DNA of 64,000 nt, taken from NCBI RefSeq assembly GCF_002904295.1, contig NZ_PPHG01000094.1, positions 56,006 to 120,005 on the forward strand, given 5' to 3'. The notes under the pieces are model-generated. The model made no database searches, was not told the DNA's origin, and saw nothing but the letters and a program-made list of their open reading frames with translations. Below, piece after piece: positions 43,216 to 51,054 of the stretch. The translations under genes and the position numbers were made by a program. This DNA comes from Amycolatopsis sp. CA-128772. Lineage in GTDB: Bacteria; Actinomycetota; Actinomycetes; Mycobacteriales; Pseudonocardiaceae. Position 1 is the first letter of the stretch. Every line of letters starts with the position of its first letter.

Positions 43216-44046
43216 CTACCGGGACCGTCGGCGACGGTTGAGGCCGTACCAGGTCGCGCCGGCGGCCACCGCGCCCACGCCGAGCGCCACGATTCCCGCC
43301 GATCGGGTGGGGATCCGGGTGCGCAGCGACATCGGCCGCTCGAAGGCCAGGATCGGCCAGCCGCGGTCCAGGGCCTCGCGCCGCAGGAGCTTGTCCGGAT
43401 TGACCGCGTGCGGGTGCCCGACGACCTCGAGCAGCGGGATGTCGGTGCTCGAATCCGTATACGCGAAGCACTCGGCGAGGTCGTAGCCGTGGGTGACGGC
43501 GAGCTGCTTCGCCGCGACGGCCTTGTTGGCGCCGTAGCAGTAGAAGTCGACTTCGCCGGAGTAGCGGCCGTCGACGATCTGCATCCGCGTGGCGACGCTC
43601 CGGTTCGCGCCGAGCATTTCCGCGACCGGCGCGACGACCTCCTCGCCGGTCGCCGACAGCACGATCACGTCGTGCCCGTCCGCGCGGTGGCGCGCGATCA
43701 GCTCCGCCGCCTCCGCGTACACGAGCGGGTCGACGACGTCGTGCAGCGTCTCGCGGACGATCGCGGAAACCTGCGCGACGTCCCAGCCGGCGCACAGCGC
43801 GGAAACTTCGGCGCGCAGGCGTTCGGTCTTGTTCTCGTCGGCGCCCGCGAGGGAGAACACCAGCTGCGCGTACGCACTGCGCAATGCGGCCCGCCGGTTG
43901 ATCAATCCTTCTTTCAGCAGAGGTTTGCTGAACGCCAGCGCGCTCGACGAAGCAATGATCGTCTTGTCCAGGTCGAAGAACGCGGCCACCGCGTGCTCCG
44001 GGCCCGGCTTCCGGATGCGCGACGGCGCGCTGCTCGGTTCGGCCAC
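43216..44046 (-). CDS. HAD-IB phosphatase (SerB-like), membrane-tailed
   Basis: A 276-residue HAD hydrolase of subfamily IB: motif I AFFDLDKTIIASSSALAF, motif II VLSATGEE, the Lys in GANKAVAAKQL and motif IV AYTDSSTDIPLLE. The C-terminus has a membrane helix (AGIVALGVGAVAAGATWYGL) and a basic end, as in Rv3661, its positional equivalent. It dephosphorylates an unknown phosphoester. GTG 44046 is chosen; the frame continues to 44094. It is divergent from the 6C RNA/ssd region. Confidence 0.85.
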   Translation of the reverse strand: MAEPSSAPSRIRKPGPEHAVAAFFDLDKTIIASSSALAFSKPLLKEGLINRRAALRSAYAQLVFSLAGADENKTERLRAEVSALCAGWDVAQVSAIVRETLHDVVDPLVYAEAAELIARHRADGHDVIVLSATGEEVVAPVAEMLGANRSVATRMQIVDGRYSGEVDFYCYGANKAVAAKQLAVTHGYDLAECFAYTDSSTDIPLLEVVGHPHAVNPDKLLRREALDRGWPILAFERPMSLRTRIPTRSAGIVALGVGAVAAGATWYGLNRRRRSR

Positions 44047-44213
44047 CTCCCCAGGATAGGAGCTTGATCGATGCGCGTCCCGTTGATCCACCACGCGCGC
44101 GTCGCGGCGGCGGAAAATCCATGACAGGCAGGCACTTCGGGCGCGCTGTGCCGTTACCGAACTGTGTGCCTCGCCCGGTGCGCGAACCGGCGCTCGGCGG
44201 AGTTACAGTGAGG

Positions 44214-44312
44214 GAGCCCGGTGTCCAACCGGGCCGGTTCAGTCCGACCCCCCGGGGCTGAACCCCTGGCGGCCCCCGTCCCTCCCCCCTGGCGGGGGCC
44301 GCCCTCTTACCT
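44214..44312 (+). ncRNA. 6C small RNA
   Basis: Three consecutive hairpins: GCCCGGT/ACCGGGC, then GGTTCAG/CTGAACC with a loop holding CCCCCC, then an 11-bp stem (44268-44278 with 44293-44303) whose loop also holds CCCCCC and which looks like a terminator. Two loops with six or more cytosines define the actinobacterial 6C RNA. In M. tuberculosis its 6C RNA (B11) lies between Rv3660c and Rv3661, exactly the neighbours here. A possible -10, TACAGT, is at 44204-44209. Ends are approximate. Confidence 0.9.
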
Positions 44313-44540
44313 TCCGTTTGCCTTCACCGGTTCCGTTTCCACGGCCGGATTCCCGGCTCACGCGATCTTCTTGCCTTCTCCTTACCTTCGGCGATTTCCG
44401 TCGCCGGCCGGACGCCGTTCGTGGTCGAAGCCGGATGCGGATATCCGGTGCCGTTTCCGCCGCAGGTGCGTCGCGGGCGGGCGCGATCCTGCCACAGCCC
44501 ACCGACAGGACCGGCCCGCGAGCGCCTCCCCGGCCCGAAG

Positions 44541-44567
44541 TTGTCCACAACACCCCGGTTGTCCACA
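44541..44567. promoter_or_regulatory. Two DnaA boxes upstream of ssd
   Basis: TTGTCCACA occurs twice in the same orientation (44541-44549 and 44559-44567), 18 bp apart, each an exact match to the preferred actinobacterial DnaA box. They sit about 95 bp before the ssd start codon. Confidence 0.75.
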
Positions 44568-44661
44568 GCCGGCCCCCCACCCCGTTGCGCCGCCCCACCC
44601 CCGCCCACGACGGTGGAAACCGGGCCACCCACGGCCCGCACCGACGACGGGGGAGGAACGC

Positions 44662-45735
44662 ATGACGGGGGAACGACCGCTGGTGGTCGCGGCGGACGAA
44701 ACCGTGCTCGACGAGATACTGCGCGTGGCGGCGGTAGCCGGCTGCGACCTCGACCGCGCACCGGACCTGACCGCGGCCCGCGGGCACTGGGCCCGGGCGC
44801 CACTGGTGGTGCTCGACGAAGAAACCGCGCGGCTGGCTCCCGTGTTGCCCCGACGTGGCGGGGTCGTCCTGGTCTGCAAGGGCAGCCCGGGCCCGGCGAC
44901 GTGGGAACACGCTTTCCGCTGCGGCATCGAGCGCGTGGTCTCCCTGCCGGACGACGAGGCGGAGCTCGCCGGCGCGTTCGCCGACGTCGTCGAGACACCG
45001 GCGGAGGAAGCCGGATTGGTCCTCGGCGTGGTCGGCGGCCGGGGCGGCGCGGGCGCATCCGTCTTCGCCGCGGCGCTGGCCCTGGCGGCCGACCGCGACC
45101 CGGGTGGCGCCCTCCTGGTGGACTGCGACCCCCTCGGCGGCGGCTTGGATGTGTTGCTGGGTCTGGAAAAGACGCCCGGACCCCGCTGGCCGGACGTCCG
45201 GTTAAGCGGCCGTGTCTCGGTGTCATCGCTGGCGGCGGTGCTGCCCCGCCGGAAGCATCGCGGCGGCAGCCTCCCGGTGCTCGCGTGCGGCAAGGAGGGC
45301 GAAGGCCCGGCGGTCGAGTCGCTGTCGGCGGTCGTGTCCGCGGGCCGCCGCTCGGGCCGCACGGTGGTGTGCGACCTGCCCCGCACCCTCGGCGGCGCGG
45401 CCACGGAGGCGGTCGCGGTGGCCGACCTGGTGGTCCTGGTGGTGCCGACGGAGGTCCGCGCGTGCATGGCGGCGAAGCAGGTCCTGCACCACCTGTCGAA
45501 CCTGACAGCCCGCCTCGGCGTGGTCGCATGTGGACGGTCAAGGGCAGCCACCTCCGCAGCCCGCACGGCAGCTCTGCTCGGCCCACCCCTCCTGGCGGCA
45601 ATGCCCCCAGAGCGCGGCCTGACAGCCGACGTGGAGCGCGGCGAGTTTCCGGCCAAACCATCGGGCCCCCTCGCCAGAGCAGCGGCCGAAGTCCTGACGG
45701 TCGCCCGCCGCGAAGCCCGGACGGCAACCCGATGA
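44662..45735 (+). CDS. ssd: Septum-site-determining protein Ssd (MinD/CpaE-like)
   Basis: A 357-residue MinD/ParA-superfamily protein starting at ATG 44662 behind GGGAGGAACGC. An N-terminal receiver-like domain (residues 1-115) precedes the P-loop region GVVGGRGGAGASVFAAALAL, in which the usual Walker lysines are replaced by Arg and Ala, as in the Ssd family. DCDPLGGGLDVLLGLE is the MinD-type motif following. In M. tuberculosis Rv3660c affects septation; in tad loci CpaE-like proteins place the pilus. The stop overlaps the next small gene (ATGA). Confidence 0.9.
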   Translation: MTGERPLVVAADETVLDEILRVAAVAGCDLDRAPDLTAARGHWARAPLVVLDEETARLAPVLPRRGGVVLVCKGSPGPATWEHAFRCGIERVVSLPDDEAELAGAFADVVETPAEEAGLVLGVVGGRGGAGASVFAAALALAADRDPGGALLVDCDPLGGGLDVLLGLEKTPGPRWPDVRLSGRVSVSSLAAVLPRRKHRGGSLPVLACGKEGEGPAVESLSAVVSAGRRSGRTVVCDLPRTLGGAATEAVAVADLVVLVVPTEVRACMAAKQVLHHLSNLTARLGVVACGRSRAATSAARTAALLGPPLLAAMPPERGLTADVERGEFPAKPSGPLARAAAEVLTVARREARTATR

Positions 45736-46031
45736 CCGCGCCCGCCAACCTCCGCCCGCCAAGCCGCCCGGTCACCGTGGGCGAGCTCCTGCTCCCAACG
45801 GTCCTGCACCTGACAACGCGAGGCCCCCAGAGCGCAGCGAACTTCTCGACGTTGCTGGCGTCTGCACCCGGCGCCGCCGGGCAGCTCGCTTCCGACCCAG
45901 TGTCGCCGGCCGAACCGCCCGACGCCGACGGCAGCGGCCCGACAAACCCCAAGCAGGCGTCACCCCGAGCGGCTCGCCGGCTCGGCACCCGCGTCACGGC
46001 ATCCGCCGCCCCCAAGGCGGTGACCCCATGA
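45732..46031 (+). CDS. Small coupled gene between ssd and tadA, function unknown
   Basis: A 99-residue frame with ATGA overlaps at both ends: its ATG overlaps the ssd stop and its stop overlaps the tadA start. That double coupling supports translation. The product is Pro/Ala/Thr-rich; residues 13-32 (PVTVGELLLPTVLHLTTRGP) could form a short helix. Codon use is less GC3-rich than in ssd or tadA. No family is recognised. Confidence 0.55.
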   Translation: MTAPANLRPPSRPVTVGELLLPTVLHLTTRGPQSAANFSTLLASAPGAAGQLASDPVSPAEPPDADGSGPTNPKQASPRAARRLGTRVTASAAPKAVTP

Positions 46032-47179
46032 CAACCGACTTCGTGGACCGCGTCCGCAACCGCCTCGCCGGCGACCGCCGCCAGGCCGACCCGGTCGCCG
46101 TCGCCACCGCGGTCCGCGCCGAAGCCGGCGGCGTCCTCGGCCACGACGCCGCGCTCGACGCGGCCCGCCAGGCCCGCGACGAGTTCGTCGGCGCCGGCCC
46201 GCTGGCCCCGCTCCTCGACGACCCGTCGACCACCGACGTGCTCGTCACCGGCCCGGACGAGGTCTGGACGGACGGCCCGGCCGGCCTCACCCGCACCGAA
46301 ATCCGCTTCGACGGCGAAGAATCCGTCCGCCGGCTGGCCCAGCGCCTCGCCCTCGCGGCGGGACGGCGCCTCGACGACGCCCAGCCGTACGTGGACGGCT
46401 GGCTCCCCGGCTCGGGCCCGCACGGCCGCATCCGCCTGCACGCCATCCTCTCGCCGATCGCGGCCGGCGGCACGTGCTTGTCCCTCCGCATCCTGCGCCC
46501 CGCGACGCACGACCTCACCACCCTCGGCGACCTGGGCGCCTTCGACGCCGACGGCGCGAAGCTCCTCCGCACCGTCGTGTCGCGCCGGATGGCGTTCCTC
46601 GTCACCGGCGGCACGGGCGCGGGGAAGACCACCCTCCTGGCGGCCTTGCTCGGCGCGGTCGACCCGGGCGAGCGGATCGTCTGCGTCGAAGACGCCGGCG
46701 AGCTCCGGCCCGCGCACCCGCAGTTCGTCAGCCTGGTCGCCCGTCCGGCCAATGTGGAGGGTGCGGGTGCGGTTGGCCTGCCCGAGCTCGTGCGCCAAGC
46801 GCTGCGCATGCGCCCGGACAGGCTGGTGGTCGGCGAGGTCCGCGGCGCCGAGGTCGGCGCCCTGCTCGCGGCGCTCAACACGGGCCACGACGGCGGCGCG
46901 TGCACGGTCCACGCCAATTCCCCGGCCGAGGTACCGGCCCGCATCGAGGCACTGGCCGCCCTCGGCGGCCTCAGCCGCGATGCGGTGCACAGCCAGCTCG
47001 TCGCGGCAATCCGCGTAGTACTGCACATGCGCCGCGAGCCAGGCGGCCGCCGACGCCTCGCCGAGGTGGGCGTCCTCCGCACCGAACGCGGCCGCGCCCG
47101 CGTGGTGCCGGTGTGGCGCGCGGGCCGCTGGACGGTCGACCGCCATCTCTTCGCAGCCCCGGGGGCGATCGCGTGCTGA
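46028..47179 (+). CDS. tadA: TadA/CpaF-type secretion ATPase
   Basis: A 383-residue type II/IV secretion ATPase powering Flp/Tad pilus assembly. Walker A GGTGAGKTTLLAAL lies near residue 193, the Asp box is CVEDAGELR, Walker B LVVGEVRGAEVGALLAAL and the His box GACTVHANSP. The N-terminal DEFVGAGPLAPLLDDP segment is characteristic of CpaF. Rv3659c equivalent. ATG 46028 overlaps the preceding small gene. Confidence 0.94.
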   Translation: MTTDFVDRVRNRLAGDRRQADPVAVATAVRAEAGGVLGHDAALDAARQARDEFVGAGPLAPLLDDPSTTDVLVTGPDEVWTDGPAGLTRTEIRFDGEESVRRLAQRLALAAGRRLDDAQPYVDGWLPGSGPHGRIRLHAILSPIAAGGTCLSLRILRPATHDLTTLGDLGAFDADGAKLLRTVVSRRMAFLVTGGTGAGKTTLLAALLGAVDPGERIVCVEDAGELRPAHPQFVSLVARPANVEGAGAVGLPELVRQALRMRPDRLVVGEVRGAEVGALLAALNTGHDGGACTVHANSPAEVPARIEALAALGGLSRDAVHSQLVAAIRVVLHMRREPGGRRRLAEVGVLRTERGRARVVPVWRAGRWTVDRHLFAAPGAIAC

Positions 47180-47247
47180 GCCTCCTCCTGGTGCGCATCT
47201 CCTTGCTGTTCAACGTCTTCCCGCACACGAGAAGGAGGCGGCGATGA
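47173..47247 (+). CDS. Possible 24-residue coupled micro-ORF
   Basis: GTG 47173 overlaps the tadA stop and its own TGA overlaps the tadB ATG. The peptide MLSLLLVRISLLFNVFPHTRRRRR is a hydrophobic helix with a basic tail. It may carry ribosomes from tadA to tadB or be chance, because the tadB RBS (AAGGAGG) lies inside it. Confidence 0.3.
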   Translation: MLSLLLVRISLLFNVFPHTRRRRR

Positions 47248-48002
47248 TCACCCCCTGGGTCCCGCTGTGCGCCGGAGCGGCCCTCGCCTGCTGGCCCGCG
47301 GCGCCCACCCGGCTCCAGGCCGCCCTCGAGCAACCGGCAACGATCCGGATCCCGGACGTCTGGCGCACAGTCCGCTGGCTCCTCCCAGCAGCACTGGCCG
47401 GCTTGCTGGCCGGAGCCGGCGGAGCAATCGCGGCCGGCGTGCTGACCCTGGCGTGGAGCCAGGAGTGGCGAGCCCACCGCCGAGCCACGGCAACCATGAA
47501 AACGGCGGCGCACACAGCAACAGCGTTGCGGACAATGGTGGCCGAGCTCCGAGCCGGAGCCCACCCGGTAACGGCAGCAGAAGCAGCGGCAGAGGCAGTC
47601 CCCTCACTGGCGGCCGACCTCCAAGCATTGGCAACGGCGGCCCGCCTCGACACCGAGCTGAGCACACCGGCCCTCCCACAGCTGACGGCGGCCTGGACCC
47701 TGGGCAAGCGCCACGGCCTCCCGATGGCCGAGGTCCTGGACGCAACCCGCCGAGACACCGAAGCAGCCCTGACCTTCGCCCGCCGAACCCAAGCAAAACT
47801 GGCAGGCCCCCAAGCAAGCGCGGCGGTCCTCACCGCGCTACCGGCCTTGTGTGTGCTGCTGGGCCAGGTGATGGGCGCGGCGCCGCTCCCAGTGCTGACG
47901 GACAGCACCGCCGGCCAGGTACTGCTGGTCACGGGCAGCCTGCTCCTCTGGGCAGGAACGGCCTGGTGCCGATCCTTGACCGCACGGGCCCGCCTCCGAT
48001 GA
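47244..48002 (+). CDS. tadB: TadB-like inner-membrane platform protein
   Basis: A 252-residue protein with a type II secretion F domain: membrane helices around residues 45-70, then the cytosolic helical domain (AALRTMVAELRAGAHPVTAAE), and two C-terminal helices (ALPALCVLLGQVMGAAPLP; VLLVTGSLLLWAGTAW). It anchors the TadA ATPase. ATG 47244 has a strong AAGGAGG RBS. Rv3658c equivalent. Confidence 0.87.
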   Translation: MITPWVPLCAGAALACWPAAPTRLQAALEQPATIRIPDVWRTVRWLLPAALAGLLAGAGGAIAAGVLTLAWSQEWRAHRRATATMKTAAHTATALRTMVAELRAGAHPVTAAEAAAEAVPSLAADLQALATAARLDTELSTPALPQLTAAWTLGKRHGLPMAEVLDATRRDTEAALTFARRTQAKLAGPQASAAVLTALPALCVLLGQVMGAAPLPVLTDSTAGQVLLVTGSLLLWAGTAWCRSLTARARLR

Positions 48003-48262
48003 GCGCGACCGCATCCCTCCTCCGGCGGGGAACGACCCGGGAGCCAGCCTCCGACCGAGTGGGCGCAGTGTCGCCGAACGCGGCCGCACCTTTGCTTCGG
48101 CGGGGAGCCTGCCGGGAATCAGGACTCGATCGAGCGAGCGCCGAGCTGCCGAGCGCGGCTGCATTCCTGCTCCGGCCGGAGGGCGCCCGGGCCTCAGCCT
48201 TCGACCGAGCGGCTCGGATGCCACCGAGCGCGGCCACACCTCAGCTCGGCCGGGGCAGGTGA
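47999..48262 (+). CDS. Repeat-built small ORF between tadB and tadC
   Basis: An 87-residue frame starting in ATGA overlap with tadB and ending 7 bp before tadC. After six residues it consists of three 25-residue repeats (starting LLRRGTTREPASDR, LLRRGACRESGLDR and LLRPEGARASAFDR) plus a part-repeat. The composition is Arg/Ala-rich with no signal or membrane segment. It could be a real repeat protein or an untranslated spacer expanded by repeat duplication; the intact frame through all units favours neither strongly because the unit is a multiple of three. Confidence 0.4.
   Translation: MSATASLLRRGTTREPASDRVGAVSPNAAAPLLRRGACRESGLDRASAELPSAAAFLLRPEGARASAFDRAARMPPSAATPQLGRGR
48017..48259. repeat. 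75-bp imperfect tandem repeat
   Basis: Units at 48017-48091, 48092-48166, 48167-48241 and a partial 48242-48259. Shared blocks include CTCCGGC-GGGG near the start, TCGACCGAGC in the middle and CCGAGCGCGGC near the end. They lie within the tad operon. Confidence 0.75.
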
Positions 48263-48269
48263 GCGCCCG

Positions 48270-48992
48270 ATGAACCCGGCCGCACTCCTCCTCTTCTCCG
48301 GCGCCCTCCTCATCTGGCCCGACAACACCGTCCCCCGACGCCTCACCTGGCTGACCGGCCACCCGGAACCCCACCCCACCCGCAGATGGCACCGCGCCAT
48401 CCCGCACATCGCGACCACCCTGGGCGGCGCCTCGGCAGCGGTCCTGATCGGCGGGATCACCGGCGCCGTCATGGGCGCAATCCTCACCGCGACCGGCTGG
48501 TGGGCGATCCGCCGAACCCGCCGCCCGCGACCACCGGCCATGGACATCGCCGCCCGGCTGCGGCTGGCCGGAACGCTCGATCTCCTCGCCGCGTGCCTGC
48601 GCGCCGGGCTACCGGTGCCGTCGGCGCTCGATGCCGTGGCCGGCACCGCGCCCGACCCCGCAGGGGCGGCCCTGACCTCGGCCGCCGGGCTCCTCGCCCT
48701 CGGCTCGCGCCCGGACGAGGCGTGGGCACCGGTGCGGGCGATCCCCGGCCTCGGCGAGCTGGCGGCCGCGGCGATCCGGACGTCCCGCTCGGGCGCAGCG
48801 TTCGCCGCGGCGGCCGCCGACCTCGCCGGACGGATCCGCGACGAGCTCGCCACCGAAGCAGAGGAACGAGCCGAGCGGGCCGGGGTGGCGCTGGCCCTGC
48901 CGGTCGGCCTGTGTTTCCTGCCCGCCTTCTTCTGCCTGGGCGTGCTGCCGGTCGTCCTCGGCCTGGCCGGACGGCTCGGCCCGCTCATCTGA
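48270..48992 (+). CDS. tadC: TadC-like inner-membrane platform protein
   Basis: A 240-residue T2SSF-domain protein: helices near residues 48-80, the domain LRLAGTLDLLAACLRAGLPVPSAL, and a C-terminal pair of helices (ALALPVGLCFLPAFFCLGVLPVVLGLAG). It partners TadB. It starts at ATG 48270. Rv3657c equivalent. Confidence 0.87.
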   Translation: MNPAALLLFSGALLIWPDNTVPRRLTWLTGHPEPHPTRRWHRAIPHIATTLGGASAAVLIGGITGAVMGAILTATGWWAIRRTRRPRPPAMDIAARLRLAGTLDLLAACLRAGLPVPSALDAVAGTAPDPAGAALTSAAGLLALGSRPDEAWAPVRAIPGLGELAAAAIRTSRSGAAFAAAAADLAGRIRDELATEAEERAERAGVALALPVGLCFLPAFFCLGVLPVVLGLAGRLGPLI

Positions 48993-49015
48993 TCACCAGA
49001 CCGAAGGGAACCCTC

Positions 49016-49192
49016 ATGCGCACGTTCCGCCGCCGGCCCCGTCCGGACGACGGCTCCACGACCGTCGAGTACGCCATCGTCACCGTCGCTGTCGCGGCCT
49101 TCGCCGCTGTCCTCTACGCCCTGCTCACCGGAGACTCCGTCGTCTCGTGGCTGACGAACCTCGTCATGAAGGCGTTGTCGGTGCCGTCATGA
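49016..49192 (+). CDS. flp: Flp-type pilin subunit (DUF4244)
   Basis: A 58-residue pilin precursor. A basic leader (MRTFRRRPRPDDG) is followed by STTVEYAIVTVAVAAFAAVL: the Gly cleavage position, Glu at +5 and Tyr at +6 are the Flp hallmarks. It is preceded by GAAGGGA. ATGA overlap with tadE. Rv3656c equivalent. Confidence 0.88.
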   Translation: MRTFRRRPRPDDGSTTVEYAIVTVAVAAFAAVLYALLTGDSVVSWLTNLVMKALSVPS

Positions 49193-49548
49193 GACGCCGG
49201 GACGAAGGCTCGGTGACCGTCGAGGCCGCGCTCGGCATGGCCGGCATGACGGTGATGACCGTGCTGCTGCTCGCGAGCCTCGTGGCGATGGTCGGCCAGC
49301 TGCGCTGCACCGACGCGGCCGGCGAGGCCGCGCGGCTGCTGGCGAGGGGCCGACCTCAAGAAGCGGCAGCGGCGGTCGACCAGATCGCCCCTTCCGGTGC
49401 GAACCTCACGTACGAGCAGGTCGGCGACAGGTTCACGGTCAGGGTGACGGCCCTTCCCGCCGGCGACCTCCTCCCGGCGGTGCACCTGAAGGCCACGGCA
49501 TACGCGGTGGCCGAACCGAAGACGGAGGTGGCGAATGCCCCGGGCTGA
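49189..49548 (+). CDS. tadE: TadE-like pseudopilin
   Basis: A 119-residue protein starting at ATG 49189 in overlap with flp. MRRRDEGSVTVEAALGMAGM is a TadE-type leader and hydrophobic helix with Glu at the pilin +5-like position. The soluble remainder contains one Cys and acidic residues. It overlaps the next gene by 14 bp. Rv3655c equivalent. Confidence 0.85.
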   Translation: MRRRDEGSVTVEAALGMAGMTVMTVLLLASLVAMVGQLRCTDAAGEAARLLARGRPQEAAAAVDQIAPSGANLTYEQVGDRFTVRVTALPAGDLLPAVHLKATAYAVAEPKTEVANAPG

Positions 49549-49903
49549 CCGACGACCGGGTTGCGGATCCGACAGCGGAGCGGCGACGATCTGGACAGCG
49601 CTGTCCGTGACGGCTCTGGCCGGAGTGACAGTGCTGGCCTTCTCGCTGGCGGCCGCCGTCACCGCTCGCCACCGAGCCGAGTCGGCGGCCGACCTAGCGG
49701 CCCTCGCGGCGGCGTCGCACGCGGCGGACGGCCCGGCCGACGCCTGCGAACGCGCCAGGTGGGTGACGACCCGGATGGGGATCACGCTCCTGACCTGCCG
49801 GTGGCAGCAGCTGGACGCACTGGTGGAGGTCGAGGCACCGGGCCCCGATCTCCTCGGCGTGCCCCGCTTGTCGGCTCGTGCTCGCGCCGGGCCGGCCGGC
49901 TGA
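49535..49903 (+). CDS. TadE/TadG-like helicase-neighbourhood pseudopilin (Rv3654c type)
   Basis: A 122-residue protein with DSGAATIWTALSVTALAG, a membrane helix, then ARHRAESAADLAALAAAS, the signature of the Rv3654c family of secretion/TadE-like proteins. It starts at ATG 49535, within tadE. It ends the tad operon before the non-coding region that follows. Confidence 0.8.
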   Translation: MPRADRRPGCGSDSGAATIWTALSVTALAGVTVLAFSLAAAVTARHRAESAADLAALAAASHAADGPADACERARWVTTRMGITLLTCRWQQLDALVEVEAPGPDLLGVPRLSARARAGPAG

Positions 49904-50351
49904 CGACCGCCGCCGTTCGTGGCGTGGCCGGTGTCACCGGTCGGCGACGCCGACCGGTCGGTATGCGGCGACGACCGGCGGTTCTGCCGGGCCGGGCGAT
50001 GAGCGGCCGATTGTCACGGGCAGCGGTCGTTGGTGCACGGCGAGCGGTCGAATCGGCTGCTCACCTGGGCCGAAGGGCGGTGCTCCAGCCGCTGACCGCG
50101 CCTCCGGAAGGCGACCTGTCCTGGGCTTTTGCGCGACGAACGGTCCGTGTGAGGTCACCGTTTACCGCCCAGCCGCGGCCGGGGTGTTCGGTCGGGCCGT
50201 ACGGATCACTGGGCGTTCATCGCCCCGTAACCACCGGTTGTCGCGCGGGGGTTCCGGGCAATGTGCAACTTGCCGTTAAGTGAGATGTGCGACACCACGG
50301 CAGGGTTTGACGGAAGTCGCGGCGAATCGGAACTTGAAGGCAGGAAAGACA
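49904..50351. other. Intergenic region after the tad operon
   Basis: 448 bp without a convincing gene. It is rich in short CGGTCG-type direct and inverted repeats (for example 49930-49970) and contains a possible -35 TTGACGG near 50307 and an RBS-like AGGAAAG before the next start. No clear terminator was identified. Confidence 0.4.
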
Positions 50352-50969
50352 ATGTTGGACGCGAATTGGCCGGACAGCTGGCGCGGCGCCTTCCGCATCG
50401 AACTGCGGGCGGAGGCGATCGGTCTCGCCTGGCGCGGCTGGCCGGTGCTCCCGGGCGTCAACCCCGCTCCGCTCACCGACGGCGACGACCTCACCTGGCG
50501 CCGTCCCGTTCCGGCCAGTGACGCCTGGCGCGAGCAGCTGGGCACCCACGCCCACGAGGTTGCCACCTGGTTCTCCGACCGCACGCACAGCCTGCTCGTC
50601 GCCACCGGCACCGTGCTCGACGCCATCGAGGTCGACGACGAACTCGGCAAGCGCGCCTGCCGCCTCCTCCGCGCCCTCGGCCACCCCGCGCCGATCATCG
50701 CGCTGCCGAACGGCCGCTGGCTGTTCCTCACCACCGTCGCCGACAGCATTCCGGCCGAGCTGGCCGAGCGCGCCGCCATCCAGTGGCACGGCAAGGACAG
50801 CTACATCCCGCTGCCGCCTTCGCCGTTCCAGCACGGTGTCGTGCACTGGCGCGTGAAGCCCGAGGTGTGCGGCTGGCAGCTGCCGGACGCCGCCGAGGTG
50901 CACGACGTCCTCGTGCGCGCCCTGGCCGGCGAGCACGCCCCGCAGCTGGTCCAGACCAGCGCGGCCTGA
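50352..50969 (+). CDS. Prim-Pol N-terminal-like protein
   Basis: A 205-residue protein from ATG 50352 behind AGGAAAG. The opening AFRIELRAEAIGLAWRGWPV with LPGVNPAPL is typical of the bifunctional primase/polymerase N-terminal family. I cannot find the acidic catalytic pair at the usual positions; VATGTVLDAIEVDDELG has acidic residues but not the DxD shape. It is probably a non-catalytic or divergent Prim-Pol relative. It lies convergent to the helicase. Confidence 0.6.
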   Translation: MLDANWPDSWRGAFRIELRAEAIGLAWRGWPVLPGVNPAPLTDGDDLTWRRPVPASDAWREQLGTHAHEVATWFSDRTHSLLVATGTVLDAIEVDDELGKRACRLLRALGHPAPIIALPNGRWLFLTTVADSIPAELAERAAIQWHGKDSYIPLPPSPFQHGVVHWRVKPEVCGWQLPDAAEVHDVLVRALAGEHAPQLVQTSAA

Positions 50970-51054
50970 ACCACCCCGCGCCACCGCTACCGGCCGGTCC
51001 CAGCCCGGCCGAGGCGGAGCAGGACACAACTCCATGAACCACCATGTGGCCGTC

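Noticed and set aside
44324..47146. 940-codon minus-strand open frame across ssd and tadA
   Set aside because: Composition is Pro/Arg-rich, and the + strand holds known families with coupled starts in the same DNA.
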